Positions 39,661-52,299 of a stretch of 64,000 nt of DNA are shown piece by piece. Under the pieces are notes generated by a model. That model was not told the DNA's origin. It was given only the letters and a program-made list of their open reading frames with translations, and did no database searches. The translations under genes were made by a program, and so were the position numbers. Source of the stretch: Prochilodus magdalenae (taxonomy: Eukaryota; Chordata; Actinopteri; Characiformes; Prochilodontidae); assembly GCA_024036415.1 (NCBI GenBank), contig JAMWET010001215.1, forward strand, positions 95,001 to 159,000, in the 5' to 3' direction. Within the stretch, counting starts at the first letter, position 1, and the number at the start of each line of letters is the position of its first letter.

Positions 39661-40079
39661 TAGTTTTGCATTATTGTATTATTTTGAGGTAAATACAAAT
39701 TTGTTAGATTATATAAATACCCTGATTTATAAAATTAACAGCCACATAAACTCATAGTCCAGCAATTGGTGTGAATGCTGCAAATCGCTGTGATTGGTCA
39801 GAAAGCTTATTTGCATCTTACTGTCAGAATTGCAAAGGCCAGTATCATGAAAAGGATTAACATATGATAAATTGTGCAGCAGTAGGATGACATTTTTTAT
39901 TTTCTTCCAGGTAGAAGGGCCTGAAAGCCCATTGCTTTCTTCACATTTTCTCTCTTTTAAAAACCTGGCAGCCATTCTGCAGCCTTATCTGCTTGGCTAG
40001 CTGTATGCAGACCCATTGAGACCACCTCTATCTCTCTCTCGCTCTCTTTTCTCTCATTGACTCTCTCTCTCACTCCTTT

Positions 40080-40340
40080 GTGTATGTATAAGGTTCAGTC
40101 CGGGTGCTGATATTATTGATCCCGGCCTTCAGAATTCATTACGCCGCCTGTGCCGCGTCTTTATTTATACCGATGGGCCAGGCATACTCCTCCTTTTTTT
40201 CTCCACGCATTATTCTCTTATTATTCCTTTACCGCCGCCTTATCTGCTGGATTCGGCCCTAGATGAGCCCTGTCATCTTTAGGCGCTGCCGGGGGATTTG
40301 ATGGGAGAGATATTTCAGGCTTGCGGATGGGGGGGATATT
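40080..40340. promoter_or_regulatory. Candidate conserved non-coding element
   Basis: Complex CpG-containing sequence (CATTACGCCGCCTGTGCCGC near 40137; TTTACCGCCGCC near 40229) in an AT-rich neighbourhood. No open frame of note. Function inferred. Confidence 0.35.
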
Positions 40341-40553
40341 AAACACTCCCACCCCCACCACTGCCATCACTACCAAGTATCACAAAAGTAACACACGCTC
40401 ACTTGTTTCAACAACGTCAGGACATATGGTCATATGTATGTCAATATTGTGTTACATGTATGTAAGTGTGTATAAGCTACCATATATACAATATATACCA
40501 TATGTATAACTATAGGAGTGAGTTTCTAGTAGTACTGTCCTATTAGTAATGTC

Positions 40554-40669
<116 letters not shown>

Positions 40670-40979
40670 CAATGTATAAATCATATAAACACACATGCTT
40701 ACACTTTATTTATGTACACTACTATTTATGTAGCTACATATACAGTATGTAATAATAATATGGTATATGTAAGTAAATAGTAATCATAACAACAACAATA
40801 ATAAAAATGATAATAATAATAATATGAGTTATATGTAAGTATCTTGATAAATCCAAGCCTGTCACATTGTTTTTTTTCTGCTCTTCTGTATAAAAACATA
40901 CATACACATATCCATCTCCCTCCTTCCCCTCTAGAATGTGAATGTGGCCACCTTCCAACTAACCAACCTTTTCCATCCT

Positions 40980-41470
40980 TCTCTTAATGAGAATCTACCT
41001 AATTATTTCAGGCAAGAGAAGACTGCAGGAAGCAGAAAGGCCCCCGTTTGGCCCCGGCTAGGTCTTCGCTGAGCCTGGGACGTGACCGTGGTGCTGATGG
41101 GAGGCAGCGGATCAATAATTTAGGCCCTGCCCTTAGTGCTTTAGTGTTAAAAGCCAGTACGTCTGGAGAGCCGAAGGCTACGGCTGTTTAAAAGCGCAGC
41201 AGCAGAGGCAAATGGACTTCACTGAAAAAAAAAAAGACAGCCCTACAAATGGAGGAATGGAAATAGAGCAGGTTTGCCCTATCAGAGCCTCACTGTGCTG
41301 CTTTTCCCTCTAGGACACACGCTGCTGCTTCTGCGGCTTCGTCCATGTGCGCATATTCATTTACATGTCAATATTGTGCCCTTGAACATGAGCTTATTGG
41401 AGGTTTTTAATGCGTTTAGTCCCGGTGAGCTTTTGTTTGGGAGCTAATCCTCTTTAAGATGAAATCCACC
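40980..41470. promoter_or_regulatory. Candidate conserved non-coding element
   Basis: Complex sequence with GC-rich patches (GGCCCCGGCTAGG near 41051) and ATTTACATGTCAATATTGTG near 41360, unlike the AT-rich flanks. No gene supported. Function inferred. Confidence 0.3.
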
Positions 41471-42407
41471 TCTCTTGTCTTGGCGATTCCTACACAAAGC
41501 TGTCCCCAAACGTGGCAGAACAAAGGGTGCCTGCAAATGAGTGGGCTCAATCTCTCTTATTTCTGCTCTCCCTCTTTCTTTTCCTTGCCCTGGCTCAGCC
41601 TTAAAGGGCCCATAGCGTACATTTTGCTTGTATCATTCCCTGAGCTCCAAGCGTTGCATTTATATGGCTGTACCGATACACAAAGTTTAGAATTTAATTT
41701 AATTTGATACAATGCAGTGCTATTACAATTTGATATATTTTTGCAATACAGCAAAAATGCTTCATGTTAAGATGTGAATGTTTTCATATTTGAAATTATT
41801 TGTATTATTATCAGTATTTGAAATTAGGAAAGTACAGTAATTGTCCCAGTGCTCTAGCCACAACCTAACATGGTGGTAATGATATAGTGATACAATATGG
41901 CACACTGTAACACACTTCATTACAATACAATACACTGTATTGTTACATCATTGTTACATTCATGACAATTTTCCCCTAAACAGAATGAAATAGGCTGTTT
42001 TGGTTACTATGCCTTGGATAAAGACTGAAACACTTCGTTTAACTTCAGTGTGCATGGGCAGAACTGGACTGCTATGACCTGAAGAGGTGGATATGTGTAA
42101 ATAACTGTTTAATATCTGTTCATAACTAGCTGTTTTGGTGGCAGCTAGTTTTTGGTGGTAGTTTTCATATATGACATGTAAGGACTGGGAAGTGCTTTGA
42201 ATGTTGTCATGCTCTTTAATTTCCAAAAAAGTGAGGGAAGGCCACGTTCATTTAGCTTCCGGACATCCAATAAGTCGATTCAGTGACATTAATGTCAAAC
42301 CTTCAAGCGTGTTCTTGCGCCAAGCCAAGCCTTTTCTATTCTCCAGTGGCAAGCCTCAACCATCTCCACCCCTCCTCCTTGCTCTTGTCCCCCTCCCTCC
42401 TCCTCTT

Positions 42408-42410
<3 letters not shown>

Positions 42411-42469
<59 letters not shown>
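42411..42469. repeat. (TC)n microsatellite, about 30 units
   Basis: Uninterrupted TC run preceded by a C/T-rich stretch from about 42355. Confidence 0.97.
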
Positions 42470-42474
<5 letters not shown>

Positions 42475-42479
42475 CCCTT

Positions 42480-42680
42480 AGGGGGGGTGGATATATTAGA
42501 TATAACCAATTCAATTTTATGCAGCTAGGACAGACTCCCCGGGGACATAAATACACACATTTTTTAATACACTCCACACCAGGAAAAAAGGCCCATCCGG
42601 CGGCGCCTCGGGCATGTGAGGGTCCCCTCACACTCAATTATTAATGTAACGACCCGGCGACTTAATTAAATAATAAAGAC
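42480..42680. promoter_or_regulatory. Candidate conserved non-coding element
   Basis: Directly after the (TC)n run: CpG-rich patch (CCGGCGGCGCCTCGG around 42597) next to TCAATTATTAATGTAA and CTTAATTAAATAATAAAG. Mixed GC-rich and TAAT-core content. Function inferred. Confidence 0.35.
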
Positions 42681-42889
42681 AGTGTGGCCCTTGCGAAGGA
42701 ATGGAACAAGGACAGCTCATGTATATTAGAGCACCCACAGACGGGTGGTATGAGGCATGAAATAAAGCAAAATAGATAAACAAATAAAAGCACGTGGGCT
42801 GACCTCAAATAGTGCACTGAAGGCTTGCTTATTTTCCCCTCAGAAGAGATGAATGATTCAGTGAATAAATACATGCATAAGGTAGTAAA

Positions 42890-44460
42890 TGGATATTAGC
42901 CTACCGTTAAGCGGGTTGTGCTCTATTTTATATCCAGGGAAATGGCAGGCTGCAGAAGCAGAGCAGTATTAGATGAGCCAAGAGTGGCAAAGGCGTTTAA
43001 AGTGCTGTTATAACCAGGAGAGTGACAGTAATTCTCAGCACTCCGTTGCACAAGTACCTAGAGGTAGTGAAACCAACTGCTGAAGGCTTTGTATCGACTT
43101 TAAAGAAATGATTTACCAAAAAACCTTACTTGTGCAATTTCCCCCTCTCCCCAGATATAGTTAATCACTCAAGACATGTTTGAAATTAAAGATAAGAAAA
43201 AGAAATGTGTAACAGAAACCAACAGTATTCCATGTAGCTCCTCTTCCACTACTACAGTATTTGTATTGTGACATTTGAGAACTGATAATCATATTTGTCA
43301 TTAAAACATTGTTTAAAGGACCTGTATCCTATTTTGCCTTATAAATGGATCTCTTTTTAAGGACCATTTATAATGTTTATGTGACTTAATGTGGGAAATG
43401 CTTTCTTTAAAACTTTTTTATTACTTCAAACTAAATAGGCTATTTTGGCACTGTGTCTTTAAGACTGGTTTATGTAAATTAGCTGTTTTGGACATCCTTA
43501 TTGCACCTTAGTTGAAAAACAATCCTGGTTGGAACACTTTTAACCAGAAAGGCTGTGGTTAAACTAATGTAGGCTGATCAGGAAGATATATGTAACAGTG
43601 AAAGTTTACATGAGATCACAAAAACTGTTAGTTTCCATACTTGGACTGTGTGGACCTCCCCGGTGTCCCCCCCTCCTCCCCGGTGTGTGACATGTTTGAA
43701 ACATTAATACTCTTTTATTTCAAAAGGTAAAGAAGTTTAAGGCTTTTAACTAAAAACCTACAACCACTGGAATAAAAACTTAAAAAACTGAAATATAAAT
43801 GATTGAACATTATATTATATATTGCATATTATACTGGCAAGTTATTCAAATAACCACTGTTTAATTTTAACACCAATTGTCAAGGCAAAACCACACTACT
43901 TGGTTTTTTACTCCTTGAAAATGTCAGCTGTCTTTTAGAATGTTTGTATGAATCAATGACTTAAAAATAATTTAATACATTAGCATACCTTAAAGTTCTT
44001 TTTCTTCGCCTGTAAATGTAGTGTTTCTAAGATACTAGGTTTTGTTCTGACAGCGCTGATGAGCTGTATTTACATTGATTTAGACTTCATGAAGTATCGT
44101 ACTACAGGAGCTTCATTATATGTCTGGCTCATAACAAGCTTTTCATTGTAAATTGGGTCATAGACTAGAGTGGTTTATAGCCTATGCAGTAATGAATCAT
44201 ATTCCCAGTTAGAGTGTATAGTCCATAATTGGGGTACGACTGCACGTTGATTTGACAGTTGGAGTGCAGGTTGTGACCTGAGGTCAAGAGTCAGCAAATA
44301 AAATAGCATAAAGGACCAGCAGTCGAAGCTGGTTCATTTTCACTCTGGAAAATAGCTTCTTTCTGCCCATTATGGATGAGTGCCACCTCAAGGATAGACA
44401 GAAGAAGCAGATGAAGCAAAGAGAGAAAGCGCTGTTATGTTCAAATGTCAGATTTTACTT
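42890..44460. other. Intron 2 sequence, nothing recognised
   Basis: AT-rich sequence. CTCCCCGGTGT occurs twice near 43660-43685. No gene or named repeat. Confidence 0.4.
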
Positions 44461-44659
44461 TTGTTTATTAAATCTGATCTGATCTGATATATATATATAT
44501 ATAATTAATAAACAAAATTAAATGAAATTATATAATATAAATATATATATTATATAATATATATAAAAGCTCACAGCTTCAGACCCTCCAGCATTTTTAG
44601 TTAAATGAGGGCTCTATTTTACCAGGCAATTAAATATTCAAATTCATTTTTGATACACA

Positions 44660-44860
44660 AGTCACATATTGGAGTGGCTTTTTCGAAAGCTGGAGCCTTT
44701 TTAGCTTAATGGACGGTCTGCCATTAGCTTGAAAAATCGGGGCCTTTGTCGCTGTTGACTCGGTGGCGCGTGAGCGATGAAGGATGGTGACAAACTGAAG
44801 TGTTTCAAATGGGCGATTTTAAATTAATGGCCCCTAACAGCAAGAGCAGTTGACAATACG
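44660..44860. promoter_or_regulatory. Candidate conserved non-coding element
   Basis: Contains TTTTTAGCTTAATGG, CCATTAGCTTG, a CpG-rich centre (GGTGGCGCGTGAGCGATG) and TTTTAAATTAATGGCCCC. High complexity next to an AT microsatellite region (44485-44565). Function inferred. Confidence 0.4.
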
Positions 44861-45752
44861 TCTGTGCTAATGCTCATGTAGAGTGAAGCCAACATTTGTT
44901 TTTGGATGTAGAATGTGTTCGGAAACTTGGAACCCACTGAAATGACTGGATCTGTCTAAGATCTTTTTGGCACAGGTAACAGTGGTAGTGGCAAAACAAC
45001 TATAAGAAAAGAGAGGCAATAGCGCGCACACACTTATTCCAACAAAAACTGCCCCACAGCAAATAAGCACAATGTATATTAAGGCTACATGACATTGTCT
45101 GAAAAATACATTTGCAATTGCACATTTTTATGGATTATGGTTCCAAATCTGCACTTTCCACAGAATTGTCAACTTGTTTCAGTGAACAGTGACAGTGATT
45201 CTTTCTTTCTTGCACCAAGGGGAGAACCAGATGACGGCTGAGGGGTTGAGTCATAGCACTTGTCCAAAAAACAGTATCTGGACACAGTTTTTATAGTCAA
45301 CTCTCCTAACTGAGAACTAGTTTTACAACCCTGACGATAACCCTGTTCCAAAATCAGACCCTGTTGTGCACATACACACTTCAACGCATTCACTTTTATA
45401 CAAAAACATTGATATCCAACAACAATAAGCAAGAAATAGTTATAAATTCTTTATTAAATGCTTTTTCTTAACTTTAAATTGTATGGGTATATTAATGCAC
45501 ACTTTCTGCATTTGGGGGTGCTATATTGCTCTCTTACTAAGGTGTGAGAAATGAATCATTCTCATATTGAAATCACGGTTTTTAAATCACAAGATGTGTA
45601 GCTGTCCTCTAAAATGATGGTCTACATTATGAACAATATTGTCCTAAAAGTAAGTGGAAACGTTTAGCCTAATAGTACAGAACTTATGATGTGCCGGCAA
45701 AGAAGTTCGACAAGTCAGTCACAAGCAACGAAACCAGTGGAACACTTAGCAC

Positions 45753-45810
45753 GGTTGTAAGTCACTCTGGATAAGAGAGTCTGCTAAATGCCTTGCATGC
45801 AAATGTAAGC
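45753..45810 (+). mobile_element. SINE/L2-type 3' tail fragment
   Basis: GGTTGTAAGTCACTCTGGAT followed by AAGAGAGTCTGCTAAATG is the conserved stem-loop tail of the SINE/UnaL2-type family. Only the tail survives. Confidence 0.7.
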
Positions 45811-45989
45811 AAACCTCCATTTGTTGTGACATCACAAATGCTACTTAGTGGCAGTCTGTAACACTACAAGCCTCAAGCCTGAAAATGTATTGGTCAAAAA
45901 ATAGGTCTGAGCTGTAATTTACAGAGAATAAATGCAACTTAAATAACAAATGTGTAAAAAAAATCAACAACCAAAAAACAATACGAATT

Positions 45990-47145
45990 TTTTCCCCAAA
46001 TCGTTCAACCCTACTCTTGCATGATGCACTAAGTAGGTCTGGGTGATGTAATTGATGTCAATAACTGACAAGAAACCCGATGACAGTGATTGAAAGTCTG
46101 TGTTGGGAATAACAAGAAAAAACAAGAGCGGCCTAATGTACAGCGAAGAGCTTAGTAAAAACAGTAAAGAGTATATGTACATAATGTTCTACTCCCTTTT
46201 ACATTTAAAATTATGTAAAATTATGTTTTACATTAAAAATGGGGTTATTTTTAGGGCATTATGCAGCGTGTTTCATTTATTGGTGTCATGTGGTTAGTTA
46301 ACTTATGAGAACATGGTCCATGGTTTTTCAAAATCATCGATATAAAACACCTATGTAAAGAACATGAGCTTGACTTTGGAAATTATGTGCAGGCACTATA
46401 AGCATTCCACTCTCCAAGAACCCACACAAGAAGGTTCTCATGAATGTAAATATTTTTAGTAACATCGTTTAAAATGACATGTAAAACAACACTTAAAACG
46501 TTCCATATTGGAGTTTTTTGGTATTTTATGGTTTAATATGTGAATTGTATTAAATGTTTTCACTAAAGCACTAAATTTGTAAAATACATTGAAACCAAAA
46601 AATAGAAGGAATAATTGGTCAAAGCTGCAGCTAACCTCATGTACTGGTTGGTGAAATTGCTGATAATCGTGTTGATGATACCAGAAAGTATTACGTCAGA
46701 TTGTATTATGTATTTTGCTGGATGTCACCCAGGCTTAGTATTAATCACCTGCCTTGATATTCACACTGGAAAGGTGAAAGCACATAAGCAGACAAAACAC
46801 TGTGGTTCTCCTTCTTTTCAAACTACCCCCCCAAACTCCTTTTCCTCTCTGAAATGGACTGTGTCTGGCTGAGGGTGGGTTATTTATTTTCCCCAGTCTC
46901 TGCTCAGCTATCCCAGAGTTGGCAGAGTGATTTTGTAGAATTGAAACATTATAGACTGTTACTGTCAGAGTGTTAAATGTGATATATAGACCTTGGGGGG
47001 GAGGGGGGTGGAGAAGGGAGTAGGTAGCTGTATGTGTGTGTAGAGTGCTCATGGGAAAGCTGAGGCCATCCAGTATATGAGCTGGCAGGGCAATGTGGCG
47101 AGAGGTAATGGTTTAACGCAGCCCGCCGGAACCGAATGCTCGCGT
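45990..47145. other. Intron 2 sequence, no gene supported
   Basis: AT-rich to 46700. ATTAATCA, the reverse of a HOX-PBX type site, is at 46740-46747. A G-rich run capable of four-stranded folding lies at 46995-47018. Confidence 0.4.
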
Positions 47146-47148
47146 GTA

Positions 47149-47151
<3 letters not shown>

Positions 47152-47222
<71 letters not shown>
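47152..47222. repeat. (TG)n microsatellite, about 35 units
   Basis: Uninterrupted GT run of about 71 bases. Confidence 0.98.
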
Positions 47223-47226
<4 letters not shown>

Positions 47227-48269
47227 TTAACCCCTCAGTGGCGCTCCTCAGCTCTCCTTTGTCATCCTTCCTTCCTTCACGTGTGGGTGAAGACGCAGCG
47301 ACACATACTCGCACAGTGTTTGTGTGCCAGCCAGGCGGAGCAGAAGCGCATTAAAGCCCGCCTAGCAGGCAGAGCAGCAGCTACTGATCTGATGAGGGCA
47401 GGAAAACCCGCAGAGTGCTGCTCAACGCAACCCAAACATACACAGAACTATGTGTTTTATGTTTGTCTGACGAGACAAAACCAGGTGGAAAAAAATGAAG
47501 TTGCAGCACTTTTCTCACATGTATGACAGCAGTAGGTTAGTATTTTCCAGTTCTGCTCCCTCAGAGTCCCTCTGCACATTTCTCAGTTTTGTAGTATTCA
47601 GCCTATTGATCGTTTGACCATTATTATAGGGGAACCAAGGTGTTACATTTTCCAGAGATCACGTTTTTTGTACATTTCTTTTAAATACCAATCCAGGTTT
47701 TAGTCCTAATTATTATAAATGCCTGTGTACTGGCTACAGCATAGGCTTAAGAATATAAGATACTAACATCGGCCAAGAACATCCTGAGTTCATTTTTGAT
47801 TGAATGACATTAGCTTTTATTATTGCTTGCAAGCATTTTTAGCTTATATTTATCTCGCCAAAATGCTCAGACCTGACCCTACAGGGGGCTATAAAATACT
47901 GCTAAATAGAAATATTTGGAGGGATATGTTGTATCTTGTATGTTACATCTGCAGCACTTATATATGTATAGTTGTGTATATATATATATCAGTATATATT
48001 TAATATGTATGAGTACAGAGCGATTAAAGCATGTTTATGTTCTTCTAAACATATGTAAAAGCTATAAGGAGATCGTTTAATTTGTTCTCAGTTTATTCAT
48101 ATCATACATATGAACTGTATCTGCATCTGTTTTTTACCATTCACTTTAATTTATCCCGGAAACCAAACTGATAATGTTTAGCGATGCTGATGGCAGACTG
48201 ATGCAGCAAAAAATAAAAAAAGGTTCTGCTGGAAAATATTAATAAAAGCAACCAATTATTCCCTCATTG

Positions 48270-48800
48270 ACAACCTGCAAAACCTTTTTTATGGCCTATT
48301 CAAACATATAAAACTTTATTGCACGGGAAAAGGGAGACGCTGCCATTTTTGCATAGCTTTCTACGGCCTGAGCTTTTATATGAGCCCTGTTATTGCCCCT
48401 CTGTGACATTTTAAACTTTATTGAACAAGACTTTTAAATCTGTAGGCAGTATATAAAAATTGAGGAATTTATTGCTTTCTCCAGTGGATGGCTTTCGCAG
48501 ATGAGAGGCAGACGAGGCGTTAGCGTAGCACCTCCAGTCCCAGTCACGCTAACCTTCCTCGCCAGCTAATTAATTCATAAATTTGGCATCTAAACGTTAG
48601 GGTTTCCACGGCCGCTCGGATCTAATGCTGTTTATTTTTATTGATCTGCCGTACTCTTGATGTCACGTAGCATTTTATCACAGCGATAATGTTTCCATGG
48701 CTACCGGGGCCATTACCGCTCAGTCTGGCCATCCTCCATAATGGCTGAAAAAGCTATTATGAACTATTGGCCAAAAGCAACTCCTCTGATCAGCACTGGA
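48270..48800. promoter_or_regulatory. Candidate conserved non-coding element (strongest by look)
   Basis: About 500 bases of repeat-free, complex sequence with CpGs, CAGCTAATTAATTCATAAAT (around 48563), CATGGCTACCGGGGCCATTA, and TTTTATTGATCTGCC. Stop codons occur in all frames, so it is not an exon. This is the classic texture of a vertebrate conserved non-coding element. Function inferred. Confidence 0.45.
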
Positions 48801-50160
48801 GCTGGATTAAAAGACAGTGTTCAGTCCTGTTTTGTGTTATGTTTTATTAGATACTGGTAGATATGTTTTGAATATATCTGAATATTAAGTGATATTAGTT
48901 AATACTAATGAAGGTAATGAATTGATTCTGAGCATTTCTACGTTATGCTAAAATAATGTCTTTCAGACCCAACATAAGGCTGTTTTTGTTCTCTGAAAGG
49001 ACCCATAATCACAAAACCCTCAGCTTTTTCACATAAGATTGTGATGTAGTGTGTACACAAAACAGTTTCAAACATATCATACACTCTCCCAGTCCATCCA
49101 GTACACATATGGAAGCAAAAATGAGGAATGAGGCACAGTACAGAGCAGCCAAGCAGAACAGAGCTTTTTTACATATATCAGCCCTAAAGCACAAAAACTG
49201 TTCCATTGTAATGGAGAAAGAAAAGTCATGTGAAGTCAAAAGTCAAACAGTATCAAAGATATGAGAAAATGTCACCTGTGGATGCTTTAAAATAGCACCA
49301 AAGGTGACTTTTAGAGTATATTCACCTGACAATCTGTCCATGTTTTGTTTATATAGTTTTTGTGCATTTTCGTGCATTAAAAAAAAACATTTAGATGCCA
49401 GCGACTCTTTACAGTGTTACAAGTCCGTGGATTTATTGGACCAATAGAAATGCTCAAAAGTTTAAATTTTTAATAGTTTTAGTAGTACCATTCATTTGTG
49501 AAGAAAATTATTTTTCTGTTGTAAAATTACCATCTAATCCCAGTTCCCAGTGAAATCGTTCAGTGGATGGTCCTTTAAATAAATCATTTTGATTTACTCT
49601 TCTTCAAAGTCGATTTACAGTTTTGTAAAAAAACAGCTGTGGCTGTGTTTTGGCATGAAGAGGTTATGACTCGATATATTGTGATGTATTGAGAAACTGT
49701 AAGCAAGTATTATTGTTACTGTGAAAATATAATTTTAGGAAAACTGACATAGTATAAACATACCACCATATGCATGGGTTTGCAGGGCGCCTTGCGCTAC
49801 CTGTTACATTGGAGTGGAAGACTGTAGTGACTGAAAGATTGCTATCTATCAAGATCACTGCTAGATCACTTCTGTCTAGTGGTCGGGGGTTTAAACCCAA
49901 CACAAAGTGAACCACTGTCTGCCACCAATCTTTGCTCATAAACTGTTAATTAAAAATCAACACAGTATTACTGAAAATCAATACAGATCATAAAACATGA
50001 TGGTGCAGAACTGAAGTATATCGATATAGCTCTTATTATAGAAATTCCTTATAGAAAGTTTCCTTTCTGATTGTTCCTACTCTGTTCATACTATGTACTA
50101 ATTATTCTAAATGTGCCACTTTGGTGGCTTTTTAGTATTCTGCTAAAAACCACAAACAAA
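48801..50160. other. Intron 2 sequence, nothing firm
   Basis: AT-rich sequence. No named repeat or gene is supported. Confidence 0.4.
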
Positions 50161-50169
50161 CCCCCCCCA

Positions 50170-50690
50170 AAACAATAGCCTTTTTATAAAGTACAAATTG
50201 AAAATCGGATAACACGCGAGGCCATTTCAAATGCTTCCATTTCATCTTGAGCTAAAAGCCATAAAACCCTTTTCAGCGTTTTAACGAAGATCAATTAAAC
50301 CCAATAAAAGGCAGCAGAAGATTAAACAATGAGAATGAATAATGACCTCCAAAGGCACCACAAAGGCGCTCGTCTTCATACACCGTGTACGAACATCACA
50401 GACACATGGGAGAATTGGCAGAGCTGGACGAGCTGAACGTCTGGGGGACACTATGAAAAAATATCCTCCCCGGTCTTCTTCTTTGTCAAAATTTGGGGAG
50501 GGGGATAGATGTTGTAACCTCGCTCTCATTGCAATTAAAATGAGGTGTCCGTCAGGACCGATCTGTCTTTGTGTGGCCCCATATGTTTGGGTGCTGATAC
50601 AGTGCGGATTACTCTGTTTGGGCAGCTGATAACAGTCTGTTTATAACCTTGGCACCGAGCAGAGGCTAATCTGGCTCGAGCACATTCACC
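50170..50690. promoter_or_regulatory. Candidate conserved non-coding element
   Basis: Complex sequence with AAGATCAATTAAACCCAATA near 50287 and CpG-containing patches. Lies just left of a C-run cluster and purine tract. Function inferred. Confidence 0.3.
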
Positions 50691-50736
50691 CCCCCACCAC
50701 CCCCAAACCCACTGATAAAAACCTGCTGGCTGCATT

Positions 50737-51160
50737 GACTGAGAGAGAGACAGAGAGAGAGCGAGAGAGGGAAAAGATAAGGAGAGAAAGAGAGAGGAGG
50801 AAAGAGAAGAAAAAAGAGGGAAAGAAACAGAGAAAGAATAGGAAGAGAGGATAAAATGGGAAAAGAGTGGGAGACGGAGAGGGAAAGTAAGGAGTGAGAA
50901 GAAGAGGAAAGAAGGGAGGAGGAAGGGATAAGAGGAAAGAAAAAATTAATTAAAGTGATAAAGAGAGGAATGGAAGGGAAGGAAACAGAAAAAAGGGCAA
51001 AGGGAGAGAGGCAATGGGAGGGACTGTTAATGGGAGGATACAGGGAGAGGAAAAGAAGTAGGTGAAGAGAGGGTTGTGTAGACAGAAAGGGATGAAAGGA
51101 ATAAAGAGAGGCATAAGGGAAAAGTAAAGTGAGAGAAAGCAGGAGGGAGACAAAAATTGA
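50737..51160. repeat. Purine-rich (GA/GGAA) tract
   Basis: Over 400 bases almost entirely A/G on the plus strand with scattered interruptions. The long Ser/Leu/Phe-rich minus-strand frames (50666-51232) are products of this composition, not genes. Confidence 0.9.
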
Positions 51161-51218
51161 AGATAATTGGAAATTGAAATAGATAACTGAAAATGAATAA
51201 ATCATATTTAATGTAGTA

Positions 51219-52287
51219 CACTCACCGGCCACTTCATTAGGTACACCTATTAAACTGCTTGCTAACTCAAATATCTAATCAGCCAATTACATGGCAGCAA
51301 CTAAATGCATTTAGCCATGTAGGTACGGTCAAGACAACCTGATGAAATTCAAACCAAGCATCAGAATGAGGAGGAAAGGGGATTTAAGTGGCATGGTTGT
51401 TGGTACTAGACAAGCCTGAATATTTCAGAAACTGCTGATCTACTGGGATTTTCTTGCACAGCTATCTCCGGGGTGTGCTGCCCTTCTTTGGGCGAAAATG
51501 CCTTGTTGTTTCCAGAGAATTGGAGAGGAGAATGGCCAGACTGGTTCAAGCTAATAGAAAGGCAACTATAATAACCACTCGTAACTAGTGAGGTATACAG
51601 TCAAACCTTGAAGTAGCAGAATACCACACCTCTTGTCACTCCTGTCAACTAAGAGCAGGCAACTGCAAATTGTGTTAGGCTCGTAATTGGAAAAAAACGT
51701 TGCCTGGCCTGAAGAGGTTTGGTTTCTGCTATGACATTCAGATGTTTATGAATTTGGCATAAACAACTTGGGTCCATCCTGCCTAGTATCAACGGCTCAT
51801 GCTGGTTGTGGTGGTGTAATGGTGTGGGGGAAATTTTCCTGTCACACAAATGCCACAACCTACCTGAGAACTGTTGCTGATCATGTCCATTGCTTTATTA
51901 CCATAGTGTACCCATCTTCTGGTGGCCATTTCCTGCAGGTTAACATACCATGCATACAAAACTCAAATCATCATCTTAAACTGGTTTATTGACCAGATTC
52001 ATTGACAGTGAGTTCACTGCACTCATATGGCCTCCATTGTCACCAGATCGCAATCCAATAAAACGCCTTTGGGATGTGGCAGAGCGGTAGATTTGCATCA
52101 TGGATGTGCAGCCGACAGATATGCAGCAACCGCGTGATGCTGTTATATCAATATATACCAAAATCTCTGGCCAATGTTTCTAGCACCTTGTTGGAATCTA
52201 TGCCACAAAGATTAGGGCAGTTCCGAAGGCAAAAGGGAGTTGGAAAGGGTACAAGCAAGGTTTACCTAATAAAGTTGGAGGTAAGTG
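51219..52287 (+). mobile_element. Tc1-like transposon remnant (second family)
   Basis: Starts CACTCACCGGCCACTTCATT and ends with the diverged inverse (ATAAAGTTGGAGGTAAGTG), with TA on both sides. The interior aligns by eye with a common fish Tc1-like family throughout, with many small deletions. It is 1069 bases long and follows directly on the purine tract. It is distinct from the 19996-21428 family. Confidence 0.9.
51340..52240 (+). pseudogene. Tc1-like transposase pseudogene, all three catalytic residues lost
   Basis: Recognisable pieces in shifted frames include the WSDESRF-type motif, now WPEEVWF; CLVSTAHAGCGGVMVWGKFS; the QDNAPCH-type motif, now QVNIPC; and SPDRNPIKRLWDV, where the family has SPDLNPIEHLWDV. 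So the first Asp is Glu, the second Asp is Val and the Glu is Lys, on top of frameshifts. The copy is long dead. Confidence 0.8.
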
Positions 52288-52299
52288 TAGAGTATCAAC

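Noticed and set aside
49760..49930. Possible tRNA-like or SINE segment with GGTTTAAACCC
   Set aside because: The B-box match is poor, there is no A box at proper distance, and no known tail follows.
50666..51232. 188-codon minus-strand open frame that looks membrane-like
   Set aside because: It is the reverse strand of a purine tract; hydrophobicity is a composition effect.
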